Shown here piece by piece: positions 25,619-35,362 of a DNA stretch of 64,000 nucleotides. Both the position numbers and the translations under genes were made by a program. The stretch's first letter is position 1; every line of letters begins with the position of its first letter. Under the pieces are notes generated by a model. That model had not been told where the DNA came from. It made no database searches and saw only the letters and a program-made list of their open reading frames with translations. This stretch comes from Halomonas salipaludis (GTDB lineage Bacteria > Pseudomonadota > Gammaproteobacteria > Pseudomonadales > Halomonadaceae), in assembly GCF_002286975.1 (NCBI RefSeq), contig NZ_NSKB01000002.1, positions 620,001-684,000 on the forward strand. The letters are read 5' to 3'.

Positions 25619-26512
25619 TCATCTTGGCCTGAGTACTTCGGCATGGCGACGAAAGTTCTTTGCCGCGACAAAGAAGGCCCTGATGACAGGATCCTGAGAC
25701 TCGACCAGCCGAAACACCGACTCCGGGCACGGTGGGCCCATGCCCGTCACGGCAATGCGGTGAATGGCGTCGGTGCGCCCTGTGCCATGGCGCCACATAA
25801 AGCCAACCCCCAAGCGGTTGGCCACTGCCTCGTAGACGCCATCACGTGTATCCAGCACTAGCCTGGCGCGCGGCTTGAGCCCGGCTTTGCGGAAAGCCGT
25901 ATCGACGAGCGCTTGTGTCGATGAACCACGGCTGCGAAAGATCAATGGGACCTGCATCAATTGCTCGCAATCAAGGCGGGAGAATCGCGAGACCGGGTCG
26001 TCGGGGTGGGCAATAGCCACCACTTCCTGATGAATCAGAGTTTCGCGAACGAAGCGTTCATCCGGTGGGACGTTCGGCAATACACCAATATCCAGTTGTC
26101 CCTCCACCACACCTTGGATGATGTGAGCGAAGTCACTGAGCGTCACTGATAGATTCACCTGTGGGTATTCACGCTGAAACGCCGCGATCAATGCCATCCC
26201 CGGCATCGAGTTGCCCAAGCCAACCCGCAGCTGTCCCGTGTGGATGGAGTGGCGACGCTCTAGCAGTCGCGCGGCCTGCTCCTCCAGGGCATCGATTTTC
26301 TCGGTGAGGACAATGAGCTCCTCGCAGAAGGAGGTGGGAGCCAGATAACCGTCCCTCCGTTCGAAGAGCGCTGCGCCGCAATGCTGCTCCAGGCTCTTTA
26401 TCTGCTGCGCTATCGCCGGTTGGCTCACACCAGCATGGCGAGCAGCAGCAGCGTAGGAGCCGCTGATCAAGACGGCATGGAGGGCGCGACGAGCAGAGCT
26501 GGAAAGTTTCAT
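25619..26512 (-). CDS. LysR-family regulator, divergent from the ABC/phosphatase operon
   Basis: A 297-residue LysR protein starting at ATG 26512 (AGGGGTA upstream). The helix-turn-helix is SGSYAAAARHAGVSQPAIAQ (about 17-36). The effector domain has the usual VGLGNSMPGMALIAAF opening. It lies back-to-back with the HAD/ABC/phosphoesterase operon, 115 bases apart, and is the likely regulator of that operon. Confidence 0.9.
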   Translation of the reverse strand: MKLSSSARRALHAVLISGSYAAAARHAGVSQPAIAQQIKSLEQHCGAALFERRDGYLAPTSFCEELIVLTEKIDALEEQAARLLERRHSIHTGQLRVGLGNSMPGMALIAAFQREYPQVNLSVTLSDFAHIIQGVVEGQLDIGVLPNVPPDERFVRETLIHQEVVAIAHPDDPVSRFSRLDCEQLMQVPLIFRSRGSSTQALVDTAFRKAGLKPRARLVLDTRDGVYEAVANRLGVGFMWRHGTGRTDAIHRIAVTGMGPPCPESVFRLVESQDPVIRAFFVAAKNFRRHAEVLRPR

Positions 26513-26627
26513 GGGGGTACCCCTAACAGAAGTTCTGCTCACCACAAGAACAGCTTTTGTTTGCAACAATATTGTCAAAGCTTGACTTCAACCTGCCTGG
26601 GTAAGCCCAACGACTGGAGCGCAACTC

Positions 26628-27410
26628 TTGCAGGCGAATGTTTCCCCCTCGGCAGCAGATACGCGGCCTTCTCAACACCCTGATGTCACGGATCCGCGCT
26701 GGCAGGCGATTCTTTGTGACCTTGATGGCTGCCTTATCAGCGGCGAACTGCCGCTGCCCGGGACACAGGCACTCTTTCAGCGACTGGGCGACCGCCTCTG
26801 GATCGTCTCCAACAACTCCACTGATACAGCCGCAAGCCTGGGGGCCAGACTGCGCGGTATGGGGCTGGCCATCGCTGATGAGAGACTGATATTGGCCGGT
26901 GTGGCAGCCATCGACGATCTTGCCCGGCACAAACCTGGCTCCCGCGTCGCGCTGTTTGCCAGCCAGGCCCTGGTCGCCCATGCCGAGTCCCAAGGGCTGA
27001 AGATTACGCAATGCTGCCCGCAAACGGTGCTGCTCTGCCGTGACACCGGCTTCGACTATGCCGCCCTGAGAAGGATCATTGGCTACCTCGAAGGGGGCGC
27101 CGAGCTACTGGTAGCCAATCCTGATGTCAGCCATCCCAGCCTGGATGGCCCCCCTGTCCCTGAGACCGGTGCGCTGCTGTCTGCGATCTGCAGCGTCCTG
27201 CCGCGGCAAGACTTTCGAGTGATCGGCAAGCCGGAGCGACACCTGTTCGACGTAGCGCTTGCCCGCGCTGGCGTGCATGCCGGTCAGGCAATGATGGTCG
27301 GTGACAACGTCATGACCGACGGAGCCGGCGCCCAGGCACTCGATATCGCCTTTCTCGAGGTCATGCCAAATGCCGGGCTCGGGCCAATATTGGGAGGTGC
27401 ATCGTGCTGA
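26628..27410 (+). CDS. HAD-IIA hydrolase (NagD-like phosphatase)
   Basis: About 260 residues with HAD motif I DLDGCLISG (Asp31, Asp33), motif II SNNST (61-65), a C2 cap, motif III Lys in VIGKPE and motif IV GDNVMTDGAGA. This is the NagD/AraL/phosphoglycolate-phosphatase group, which removes phosphate from small sugars and nucleotides. The first in-frame start is TTG 26628, and no ATG lies before motif I, so the exact start is uncertain. It overlaps the first permease gene by 7 bases and opens an operon with a peptide-type ABC transporter and a metallophosphoesterase. It therefore probably acts on an imported phosphorylated compound. Confidence 0.87.
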   Translation: MQANVSPSAADTRPSQHPDVTDPRWQAILCDLDGCLISGELPLPGTQALFQRLGDRLWIVSNNSTDTAASLGARLRGMGLAIADERLILAGVAAIDDLARHKPGSRVALFASQALVAHAESQGLKITQCCPQTVLLCRDTGFDYAALRRIIGYLEGGAELLVANPDVSHPSLDGPPVPETGALLSAICSVLPRQDFRVIGKPERHLFDVALARAGVHAGQAMMVGDNVMTDGAGAQALDIAFLEVMPNAGLGPILGGASC

Positions 27411-28336
27411 GATTCTTGATCCTGCGCATCGTAAAGATGGCCATCACCCTGTTCGTGGTCGTGACGGTGGTGTTCTTTGCCACTCGATTGTCGGGCAACG
27501 CCATCGACTTTATCGCTGGCGAAGGGCTGGATGCCCAGAGCCGCTCGGAACTGATCGCCTACTATGGCCTGCGCGAGGATGTTCTCACACAGTACTGGCG
27601 CTACCTGAGGGGCATGACCGAGGGAGAGTTCGGACTCTCCTTCACTGAGCGACGCCCGGTTACACAGGTGTTCTGGGAACGCGTCGGCCCTACGCTGCAA
27701 CTTATCGGCGGCGCCATTCTGATGACCCTGGTCGTCGCCATTCCTGCCGGGGTCTTTGCCGCCGTGAGGCGCCGCAGCACGTCTGCCCAGAGCGTGATGA
27801 CGCTGGCATTCCTCGGCTATGCCACGCCGAATTTCGTGTTGGCCACGCTGATGTTGCTGGTCTTCTCCTATTGGCTGCAGATCCTACCCAGTGCCGGCAA
27901 CAGCACCTGGGCGCACTACTTGATGCCGGTCACGGCACTGTCGCTGACCTATATCGCCGCACTGATTCGCTATACCCGCAACGCCACGCTGGACGTGCTG
28001 GGGCAGGACTATCTGCGCACGGCGCGCGCCAAGGGCATGTCGGAGCGTGAAGTGATCGTGCGCCATGTCTTGCGCAACACCCTGATCACGGTGCTGTCGG
28101 TGTTCGGCCTGATGGTCACCGCCCTGGTCTCCTCCGGCGCTGTGGTCATCGAGAGCATCTTTTCCTGGCGAGGGATCGGCGACCTCCTGGTGCGCGCAGC
28201 GATCCGTCGTGACTACCCGGTATTGCAGTTCGGTGTGCTGGCGGTGGCGGCCGCCGTGGTGGTGATCAACACCCTCATCGATATCGCCTATGCGCTGGTT
28301 GATCCCCGCGTGCGCCTGGGAGCGCGAGTCTCATGA
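27404..28336 (+). CDS. Peptide/opine-type ABC permease (DppB family)
   Basis: A 310-residue inner-membrane permease with six helices, starting at GTG 27404 inside the end of the HAD gene. It has the DppB-type N-terminus (FLILRIVKMAITLFVVVTVV), PIPAG-like VAIPAGVFAA and the EAA loop region YLRTARAKGMSEREVIVRHVLRN (quoted here in part: TARAKGMSEREVI). It pairs with the DppC-like protein, whose start overlaps its stop by 4 bases. Confidence 0.92.
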   Translation: MLRFLILRIVKMAITLFVVVTVVFFATRLSGNAIDFIAGEGLDAQSRSELIAYYGLREDVLTQYWRYLRGMTEGEFGLSFTERRPVTQVFWERVGPTLQLIGGAILMTLVVAIPAGVFAAVRRRSTSAQSVMTLAFLGYATPNFVLATLMLLVFSYWLQILPSAGNSTWAHYLMPVTALSLTYIAALIRYTRNATLDVLGQDYLRTARAKGMSEREVIVRHVLRNTLITVLSVFGLMVTALVSSGAVVIESIFSWRGIGDLLVRAAIRRDYPVLQFGVLAVAAAVVVINTLIDIAYALVDPRVRLGARVS

Positions 28337-29208
28337 AGCGAATCGCCAAGTATTTTTTTCACGCACGAACTTTTTGGTCCGATGCCACACCGCTGGTACG
28401 TCTGGCCATTGTCGTCGGCCTACTGTTGCTAGGGGCCACGGCCTTGGCCCCCTGGCTGGCTCCCTTCGATCCGAACCAGCAAACGCTTCTCGCTAGGTTA
28501 AGCCCCCCCGTGGGCTTCGAGGGTGCCGCAATGGGCCATTGGCTAGGCACCGATGAGTTAGGGCGCGACATCTTCTCGCGTGGACTGCACGCACTGCGCA
28601 TCACCCTGGGCATCGGCTTGGGTGGGGCTTCGCTCGGGATGCTGCTGGGGCTGGCACTGGGATTGGTTGCTGGCCTCAAGGGCGGCTTGATCGACGACCT
28701 TGTTGCCGGTGCCATCGATATCCAGATCGCCGTGCCCTTCACCCTGCTGGCCCTGTTGGCAGTGGCAATCTTCGGCGGCGATCTGCTGGTGCTGATCATC
28801 GTATTAGGTATCGCCGGTTGGGAAACCTTCGCAAGGGTGGTGCGCGGTGAAGTCATCAAGCTACGCAACCAGCCGTTCATCGAGTCAGCCCTGGCCGCCG
28901 GCGCGTCTCCCTGGCGTATCGCCACCCGTCACCTGCTGCCCAACCTGGTATCACCACTGGTGGTGATGTTCGCACTCAGTTTTTCGCAGATCGTGCTTCT
29001 CGAATCGACGCTCTCCTTCCTCGGTTTGGGAGTTCGTCCGCCCACCGCCACGCTCGGCAGCATGGTAGGCCAGGGGCGCGACTACATGCCAAGTGCTCCC
29101 TGGCTGGTGATAGTCCCTTCGCTGCTCATCCTGCTCGTCACCCTGGTCGTGCAGCTGATCGGCGATTTCCTGCGTGACCGCGCCGATATTCGGCTGCGCC
29201 AGCGCTGA
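28333..29208 (+). CDS. Peptide/opine-type ABC permease (DppC family)
   Basis: A 291-residue permease with an N-terminal helix, the conserved HWLGTDELGRDIFSRGLHA segment and the EAA loop IESALAAGASPWRIATRH. Co-transcribed with the DppB-like gene (ATGA overlap) and followed after 55 bases by the binding-protein gene. Confidence 0.92.
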   Translation: MKRIAKYFFHARTFWSDATPLVRLAIVVGLLLLGATALAPWLAPFDPNQQTLLARLSPPVGFEGAAMGHWLGTDELGRDIFSRGLHALRITLGIGLGGASLGMLLGLALGLVAGLKGGLIDDLVAGAIDIQIAVPFTLLALLAVAIFGGDLLVLIIVLGIAGWETFARVVRGEVIKLRNQPFIESALAAGASPWRIATRHLLPNLVSPLVVMFALSFSQIVLLESTLSFLGLGVRPPTATLGSMVGQGRDYMPSAPWLVIVPSLLILLVTLVVQLIGDFLRDRADIRLRQR

Positions 29209-29263
29209 ATCAACTGCAAGTGCCGTCTGACACATTCAGCTCAAGTCGTCCCAAGAGGTCATC

Positions 29264-30817
29264 ATGAAGAAAGTACTGATAGGTACCATCGCCGCCGCCA
29301 CCTTGGCGGCTCAGCCCGCCCTGGCGCAGGAGCTGCGCGTCGGCGTTCAAAACATGAATAACTACCTCGATCCTGGCAGCGATCACTCCAATGCCGGCTC
29401 GCAATACTACTACAACAGCTTCGACACCCTGATTGACAGAGACCACGACGGTTCGGGTGACTTCGCCCCCGGCCTGGCTACCGACTGGGAAATCGTCTCT
29501 CCACAGATGATCGAGTTCACGCTGCGTGAAGGGGTCAAGTTCCATGACGGCTCGGAGATGACGCCAGAGGACGTGGTGTTTTCCCTGAACCGCATGTTTT
29601 CACCAACCTATCCACCTTACCTGGTACGCAAGCGCGACCGCCTTGGCAATTTTACCCGCGCCGAGGCCACCGAAGAGGGCAAGGTACGTGTCTACACGGC
29701 CAAGCCGGAGCCGATCTTCGAGACGCTGCTGTCGATGCAGCAGACCATGATCGTGCCCAAGGATTACCTGAGGGGCCTCACCGGTCACCCCGAGGTCGAT
29801 GAAGTGTCGGACTACGAGGCGTTCGGTCTCGCACCGGTGGGAACCGGCCCCTACCGGATCGCCGAATTCGTACCGGGAGAGCGTATCGTCTACGAACGCT
29901 TCGACGACTTCTGGGGCGAGCCGGCCCCCTATGAGCGGGTGATCGCTTCGCGTATTCCCGAAACGGTCAGCCGGGTGACCGCGCTGCGCTCGGGTGAAGT
30001 GGACATGATCACCAACCTGGCACCCGACCAGTTGGACTTGGTCGACGACGACCCCAGCCTGAAGACAGCTGGCTCAGTGACACCGCTGTTCCATGTCATG
30101 ATCATGAACGTCAACCACCCCGAGCTGGAAGACCCGCGCATTCGTCGAGCGCTAAGCCTGGCCATCGACCGCGACCTGCTCAATGAGTCGCTATGGGGAG
30201 GCATGGCCGACGTGCCCTCGACGCACACCATGCAGGAATTTGGCGAGCTCTACATGCCGGAACTCGAGACCTTCCGACATGACCCCGAGGAGGCACGCCG
30301 CCTGCTCGACGAAGCTGGCTACGACGGTACCACCATCACCTACGACACTCACTCCGCCTACTACACCAATGGCCTGATGGCCGCTCAGGCGATCATGGAG
30401 ATGTGGGATGCCGTGGGCGTCAATGGCGAGATCAACGTGATCGAATCGTGGACGGGTTGCACGCCGGAGTTGATGACCCGTAACTGGTCAAACCCCATGT
30501 ACTTTGCCGACCCGTTTGGCTCCTTCGGCGTGATGTGGGGGCCGGATGGGCCTTCGGAGAGCTGTGATCGCTTCAATACCGATGAGGCTTACCAGGAGAC
30601 CTGGGAACGCTTCCGTTTTTCAGACTCCGTGGAAGAGCGCCGCAGCGCCTATGCCGAGCTGATGGAGCGTATCGAGCAGGATCCGCCGGTGCTGCCGCTC
30701 TATCGGCCCTATGAGGCATGGGGCATGCGTGAGGGCATCGATTGGCAGCCACTGCCGAGCCATATCCCCTACGTGCTGGACTTCCGGGCTGGCCGAATCA
30801 CCCCGGCCTCGAACTGA
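29264..30817 (+). CDS. Peptide/opine-type ABC substrate-binding protein (SBP_bac_5 family)
   Basis: A 517-residue periplasmic protein with a signal peptide (cleavage near ALAQ-E) and the family pattern GLATDWEIVSPQMIEFTLREG followed by KFHDGSEMTPEDVVFSLNR. It delivers its ligand to the DppB/DppC-type permeases encoded upstream. The class binds peptides, opines, nickel or oligosaccharides. The two phosphatases in the operon suggest a phosphorylated ligand here. A strong hairpin follows the stop. Confidence 0.92.
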   Translation: MKKVLIGTIAAATLAAQPALAQELRVGVQNMNNYLDPGSDHSNAGSQYYYNSFDTLIDRDHDGSGDFAPGLATDWEIVSPQMIEFTLREGVKFHDGSEMTPEDVVFSLNRMFSPTYPPYLVRKRDRLGNFTRAEATEEGKVRVYTAKPEPIFETLLSMQQTMIVPKDYLRGLTGHPEVDEVSDYEAFGLAPVGTGPYRIAEFVPGERIVYERFDDFWGEPAPYERVIASRIPETVSRVTALRSGEVDMITNLAPDQLDLVDDDPSLKTAGSVTPLFHVMIMNVNHPELEDPRIRRALSLAIDRDLLNESLWGGMADVPSTHTMQEFGELYMPELETFRHDPEEARRLLDEAGYDGTTITYDTHSAYYTNGLMAAQAIMEMWDAVGVNGEINVIESWTGCTPELMTRNWSNPMYFADPFGSFGVMWGPDGPSESCDRFNTDEAYQETWERFRFSDSVEERRSAYAELMERIEQDPPVLPLYRPYEAWGMREGIDWQPLPSHIPYVLDFRAGRITPASN

Positions 30818-30832
30818 ACCCCCAAGTTGAAT

Positions 30833-30859
30833 GGCGCGCCGTCCTGAAGGCGGCGCGCC
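30833..30859 (+). other. Stem-loop after the ABC binding-protein gene
   Basis: GGCGCGCCG (30833-30841) pairs perfectly with CGGCGCGCC (30851-30859). It lies between the binding-protein stop and the phosphoesterase start, with no T run, so an mRNA-stabilising or attenuating role inside the operon is more likely than full termination. Confidence 0.6.
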
Positions 30860-30875
30860 TCATAGGAGACCCATC

Positions 30876-31730
30876 ATGGCTCTGCGACTGGCCGTCGTCA
30901 CCGATATTCATCATGGTCCCGACACGCGTACCAAGTGCGGAAATGCGGCGCTTGGCCTCACACGCGACTTCGTCGAGGCAGTCAACGCCCTGCAGCCGGA
31001 TGCCGTCGTCGAACTCGGCGACCGTATCTCGGATGTCGATCCCGAAACCGACCGCCGCCTGGCCAATGAAATTGCCGAGGTACTGACGGAGATTCGCTGC
31101 CCACGTTTCCATGTCAACGGTAATCACGATCTGGAGAACCTATCGGTTGCTGACAATGCCGAGATTCTCGGCCAGGCACTGGACCATCAAGTCGTCGCAC
31201 TGGGCGAGTGGGACTTGGTGCTATGGCGTGCCGATCCGCGTCTACATTCGGGTGGGAAGAGACATCTGGCCCTGCCCGATGGGGATATCGAGTGGCTAGC
31301 CGAGACGTTGCAGCGAGCTCAACGGCCGCAGCTTGTCGTCAGCCATATCCCCATTGCACCAAACCCGCCGGTAGGAAACTACTATTTCGAACGCGCACCT
31401 CACCTGAGCGCCTACCCGGAGTCAGCCCAAGTGCGTGACATTATGGCCTGTGCCCAGGTACCCATCGTGCACCTCTCGGGTCACGTGCACTGGAATGCCG
31501 TCACTCAGGCGGGGGGTGTCTTCTATCTCGCCCAGCAGTCGCTTACTGAAAGCTTTACGACCCTGGGCAAGCCTGCTGGCGCCTGGGGGTGCCTTGAGCT
31601 TGGCGACAGCGTGAGCTGGCAGGTATATGGCGAAGACCCGTTGAGCGTGACGTTCACGCCACCTGCAAGTCGCTGGTTCAAGCCGCTACAGCCCGAATCC
31701 CATTGGTCTTCAGCGCAGGCGGTATCATGA
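30876..31730 (+). CDS. Metallophosphoesterase (calcineurin-like)
   Basis: A 284-residue enzyme with all metallophosphoesterase motifs: DIH (Asp10, His12), GDR (Asp49), GNHD (His84), a lone His in VVSHIPI and GHVHW near residue 205. It resembles class III phosphodiesterases (CpdA/GpdQ-like). ATG 30876 has TAGGAGA upstream. It sits between the binding-protein gene and the fused ATPase gene of the ABC transporter, overlapping the latter by 4 bases. A phosphodiesterase here plus the NagD-like monoesterase could strip an imported phosphodiester in two steps. Confidence 0.88.
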   Translation: MALRLAVVTDIHHGPDTRTKCGNAALGLTRDFVEAVNALQPDAVVELGDRISDVDPETDRRLANEIAEVLTEIRCPRFHVNGNHDLENLSVADNAEILGQALDHQVVALGEWDLVLWRADPRLHSGGKRHLALPDGDIEWLAETLQRAQRPQLVVSHIPIAPNPPVGNYYFERAPHLSAYPESAQVRDIMACAQVPIVHLSGHVHWNAVTQAGGVFYLAQQSLTESFTTLGKPAGAWGCLELGDSVSWQVYGEDPLSVTFTPPASRWFKPLQPESHWSSAQAVS

Positions 31731-33373
31731 AAGCCCCGCTACTTGACGTCTCGAACCTGCATGTCTGCTTCGGTGAACATAAAGCGGTAAAAGGGCTCGA
31801 TTTCACCCTGCATCGCCATGAGACCCTGGCATTGGTCGGCGAGTCGGGGTCGGGGAAGTCGGCCACTGCTCTGGCGATCCTGCGGCTGATCGAGCATGAG
31901 GGCGGCAGCATTACCCAGGGACGCATCAGATTGTTCGGCGATGAGACACATGATCTCACTGCACTCACCGACAAGCAGATGCAAGCTATCCGCGGGCGAC
32001 TGGTGTCCATGGTCTTCCAGGAGCCAATGACTGCGCTCAACCCGGTCATGACCATCGGCCAGCAGCTATTCGAGGCACTAGGAAAAGAACAAGCGATTAC
32101 CCACAGGGCATTGCAGCGCCTTGCCATCGAGTCACTTGAGCGCGTAAAGGTGCCCCACGCCGCCCATCGGCTTCGCCAGTACCCCCATGAGCTCTCGGGC
32201 GGGCAGCGTCAACGCGTACTGATTGCCATGGCACTCGCCGCCAAGCCGAACTTACTGATCGCCGACGAGCCCTCCACCGCCCTGGACGTTACCACCCAAG
32301 CCGAGATTCTTGCGCTGCTGCGCCAGCTCCAGGAGGAGACCGGCATGAGTGTGCTTTTCATCACCCATGATATGGGCGTTGTGTCGGAGATAGCAGACCG
32401 TGTGGTGGTGCTCAAGGATGGCCACAAAATCGAGGAGGCCTCGGTTTCTGCGCTATTCGACACGCCGCGCGAGCCTTACACACGCCTGCTGATGGAAGCC
32501 GCGCCACGCCTTGGCGCCGGGTCGCCAGCCCCACCGAAAGCGTCAGCGCCGGTACTGGACGTTAGTGATTTGGTGACGATCTATCCGGGCCGACGTCCCC
32601 ACCCTTTCGCGCCACGTCAAGAGGTGCGTGCCGTCGATGGCGTCAGCCTGCATATCGGCCACGCTGAGACCTTGGGCTTGGTAGGTGAGTCGGGGTGCGG
32701 AAAGTCCAGCTTGGCGCGCTCGATCCTGCGTCTTACGCCGATACATGCAGGTGCCATTCGACTCGATGGTCGCGATGTCTCGCTTCTGAAGGGGCGCCAT
32801 CTGCTGCCGATGCGTCGGGCAGTGCAGATGATCTTCCAGGACCCTTTTGCTGCCCTCAATCCCCGCTTACCGGCCTGGAACCTGGTGACCGAACCCGCGC
32901 TGATCCATGGCCTGGTGAAAGAGCGCGAACGCCGAGACCTGGCAGTGACACTGCTGGAAGAGGTGGCGCTGGGTAGCGAACACCTCGAACGCTACCCGCA
33001 TCAATTTTCAGGGGGGCAGCGCCAGCGTCTATGCATTGCCCGAGCACTCTCCGTCCGGCCACGGTTGATCATTGCCGATGAGCCGGTGTCAGCGCTGGAT
33101 GTATCGATTGCCAAGCAGGTCACCGAGCTTCTGCAGGAGCTTCAGCAGCGCCTGGGGTTATCGCTGCTCTTCATCACACATGACGTGGCGGTCGTTGAAC
33201 GAGTAAGCCACCGCCTCGCCGTGATGCTTGGCGGCCGTATCGTCGAGACTGGCTCAACGAGTCAAGTGCTGGCGTCCCCGCAACACGACTATACCCGGCA
33301 ACTGATCGAGGCAGTTCCTCATGTTGAGCCTCGCCGACAGGCTCCTCGTAGCCCAATGCTCTCGGCCTTGTGA
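31727..33373 (+). CDS. Peptide/opine ABC transporter, fused double ATPase (DppD-DppF type)
   Basis: A 548-residue protein carrying two complete ABC ATPase domains. The first (about 1-265) has GESGSGKS and LSGGQRQR; the second (about 285-540) has GESGCGKS and FSGGQRQR, each with its own Walker B (ADEP). Such DppD-DppF fusions are common in peptide, opine and microcin uptake systems. The start overlaps the phosphoesterase stop. It is the last gene of the operon and completes the transporter. Confidence 0.93.
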   Translation: MKAPLLDVSNLHVCFGEHKAVKGLDFTLHRHETLALVGESGSGKSATALAILRLIEHEGGSITQGRIRLFGDETHDLTALTDKQMQAIRGRLVSMVFQEPMTALNPVMTIGQQLFEALGKEQAITHRALQRLAIESLERVKVPHAAHRLRQYPHELSGGQRQRVLIAMALAAKPNLLIADEPSTALDVTTQAEILALLRQLQEETGMSVLFITHDMGVVSEIADRVVVLKDGHKIEEASVSALFDTPREPYTRLLMEAAPRLGAGSPAPPKASAPVLDVSDLVTIYPGRRPHPFAPRQEVRAVDGVSLHIGHAETLGLVGESGCGKSSLARSILRLTPIHAGAIRLDGRDVSLLKGRHLLPMRRAVQMIFQDPFAALNPRLPAWNLVTEPALIHGLVKERERRDLAVTLLEEVALGSEHLERYPHQFSGGQRQRLCIARALSVRPRLIIADEPVSALDVSIAKQVTELLQELQQRLGLSLLFITHDVAVVERVSHRLAVMLGGRIVETGSTSQVLASPQHDYTRQLIEAVPHVEPRRQAPRSPMLSAL

Positions 33374-33430
33374 CCAGCGCATCCTACTCTCGCTGCCCTG
33401 CCGGGAGCTTGGAGGTTGTTGCGGAAATGG

Positions 33431-34363
33431 CTAACGGCCATCGGAGAGCTGAGCCCTACGCATGCTGGCCTGGGTGTCCGGCGCCTTCATCAGGTCGATG
33501 AAGGCGCGCAGCGCCGCGGGCACGTGGCGATGCCCAGGATAGTAGAGCATCAAGCCGGGGTACGGCGGGCTCCATGCTTCCAACACCGCAACGAGCTGGC
33601 CCGTGGCGAGCCGGTCGCGGGCCGCAACCTCAGGAACGAAGGCGATACCCAGGCCATCGGCCGCCGCATCGACCATGAGGCCGATATCGTCGAGCGTCAG
33701 GGTGCCGGGCACATCGATGGCGACCTCCTGCCCTCGGCGTTCGAACTCCCAGCGGTATCGCTTGCCGCTGGGCAGCCGTTGGCGGATGCAGTGATGCTTG
33801 TGTAGATCGTCGGGCACCTTGGGCGTGCCGAAGCGGTGCAGGTAGTCCGGCGAGGCCACGGCGAGGAATCGCAAGTCATCGCCCAGCTTCACCGCAATCA
33901 TGTCCTGGGGCACCGCCTCCCCCAGCCGGACCCCGGCATCGAACCCCTGCTCGACGATATCGACGAGCCGCCCTTCGCTGACGAGGTCGAGCTCTACCGC
34001 GGGGTATTGGCGCAGGTAGGCGGGAACGACATGGGCTAGCAGCAGCCGGACCGCCTCCTTGCCGGCATTGATGCGCAGCTGACCGCTGGGTTCGCCGCGG
34101 TCGTCGGCGAGCGTATCCAGCGTGGCATCCAGCTCCCTCAAGGTCGGCGTTATGCGCGCCAGAAACCGACTGCCGGCATCGGTCAGGGTGACACTCCGGG
34201 TGGTGCGGTGTAACAACCTGACGCCCAGCTGCTCTTCCAGATGTCTCATTCGGTGGCTCAATGCCGAGCGCGAGACACCGATGAGATCGGCCGCGCGGCG
34301 AAAGCTCCGCTCGGCGGCTACCACCGCAAAGGCATCGAGGTCGGCCAGTGTCGGCTTGGTCAT
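33431..34363 (-). CDS. LysR-family regulator, divergent from an SDR gene
   Basis: A 310-residue LysR protein: ADLDAFAVVAAERSFRRAAD opening, SRSALSHRMRHLEEQLGVRL recognition region, and the DAGVRLGEAVPQDMIAV effector-domain sequence typical of LysR genes that sit next to a short-chain dehydrogenase. It is back-to-back with that SDR gene across 106 bases and likely controls it. Confidence 0.9.
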   Translation of the reverse strand: MTKPTLADLDAFAVVAAERSFRRAADLIGVSRSALSHRMRHLEEQLGVRLLHRTTRSVTLTDAGSRFLARITPTLRELDATLDTLADDRGEPSGQLRINAGKEAVRLLLAHVVPAYLRQYPAVELDLVSEGRLVDIVEQGFDAGVRLGEAVPQDMIAVKLGDDLRFLAVASPDYLHRFGTPKVPDDLHKHHCIRQRLPSGKRYRWEFERRGQEVAIDVPGTLTLDDIGLMVDAAADGLGIAFVPEVAARDRLATGQLVAVLEAWSPPYPGLMLYYPGHRHVPAALRAFIDLMKAPDTQASMRRAQLSDGR

Positions 34364-34469
34364 TGGTGAATTCCTCTCACGATATCATCCCATACTAGAC
34401 GACTTCTGCTTTCCAATCGGGAGTACCACCATGAACTGGCCAACCCACCCGTTAGGAAGGAACAGAACG

Positions 34470-35297
34470 ATGAGCAAAACATGGTTGATTACCGGAGCCT
34501 CATCAGGTCTCGGCCGACTGATGACCGAACGGCTACTGGCACGCGGCGATCGCGTGGTCGCCACGCTGCGCCGGGAGGGCGTGCTCGACGCGCTGCAGCA
34601 GGCACATGGCGAACGCCTGTTGGTGCTGACACTCGACCTGACCGATGTACCACGGATCCGCGAGGTTACCCACCAAGCCTTCGAGCGTATGGGCAGGATC
34701 GATGTGGTGGTATCCAACGCCGGCTATGGCCTCTTCGGCGCCGCCGAAGAGCTCAGCGACGAGCAGATAGACCACCAGATCACCACCAATCTCACCGGCT
34801 CGATCCAATTGATCCGGGCGGTACTACCCCACCTGCGCGCCCAGGGCGGCGGGCGCATCGTACAGGTCTCCTCGGAAGGCGGCCAGAAAGCCTATCCCAA
34901 CTTCTCGCTCTACCACGCCACCAAGTGGGGCATCGAGGGTTTCGTCGAATCGACGGCCCAAGACGTGGCGCCGCTCGGGATCGATTTCCTGATTGTCGAA
35001 CCTGGCCCCACCGCGACCGACTTCGCCACCGGGCTTGTGCACGGAACGCCGATGGAGGCCTATGAGGCAACGCCGGCGGGCGACGTCAGGCGTGCCGTGG
35101 CGGATGGCAGCTTCGAGATAAAGGGTGATGCCGCCAGGACGGTAGACGCCATGATCGCCGCCGCCGACGAGCCGAATCCACCCTTGCGGCTGGCGCTAGG
35201 CAGCTCGGCGTATACCGGCATCAAGCAGGCGCTGGAAGAACGGCTCCAGGCGCTTGAGGCCCAACGTGCAGTGGCGTTTTCGGCTGACACCGATTGA
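34470..35297 (+). CDS. Short-chain dehydrogenase/reductase
   Basis: A 275-residue classical SDR with cofactor motif TGASSGLG (about 8-15), NAGYG, catalytic Ser in VSSEGG and the YHATK pair. The PGPTATDF segment follows. ATG 34470 is preferred because AGGAAGGA lies just upstream; an in-frame ATG at 34431 is possible. The C-terminal extension is of the kind seen in SDRs acting on small ketones. Substrate is unknown, and expression is probably under the divergent LysR. Confidence 0.9.
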   Translation: MSKTWLITGASSGLGRLMTERLLARGDRVVATLRREGVLDALQQAHGERLLVLTLDLTDVPRIREVTHQAFERMGRIDVVVSNAGYGLFGAAEELSDEQIDHQITTNLTGSIQLIRAVLPHLRAQGGGRIVQVSSEGGQKAYPNFSLYHATKWGIEGFVESTAQDVAPLGIDFLIVEPGPTATDFATGLVHGTPMEAYEATPAGDVRRAVADGSFEIKGDAARTVDAMIAAADEPNPPLRLALGSSAYTGIKQALEERLQALEAQRAVAFSADTD

Positions 35298-35362
35298 ATC
35301 CGGCGTCGCTGGAGCCAACGGACCGGCTGCCAGGCTCAACAGCGATGCTGGCACTAGCAGAG

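Noticed and set aside
24792-25796. 334-residue minus-strand frame
   Set aside because: Antisense shadow of the enolase-superfamily gene, with no recognisable domain.
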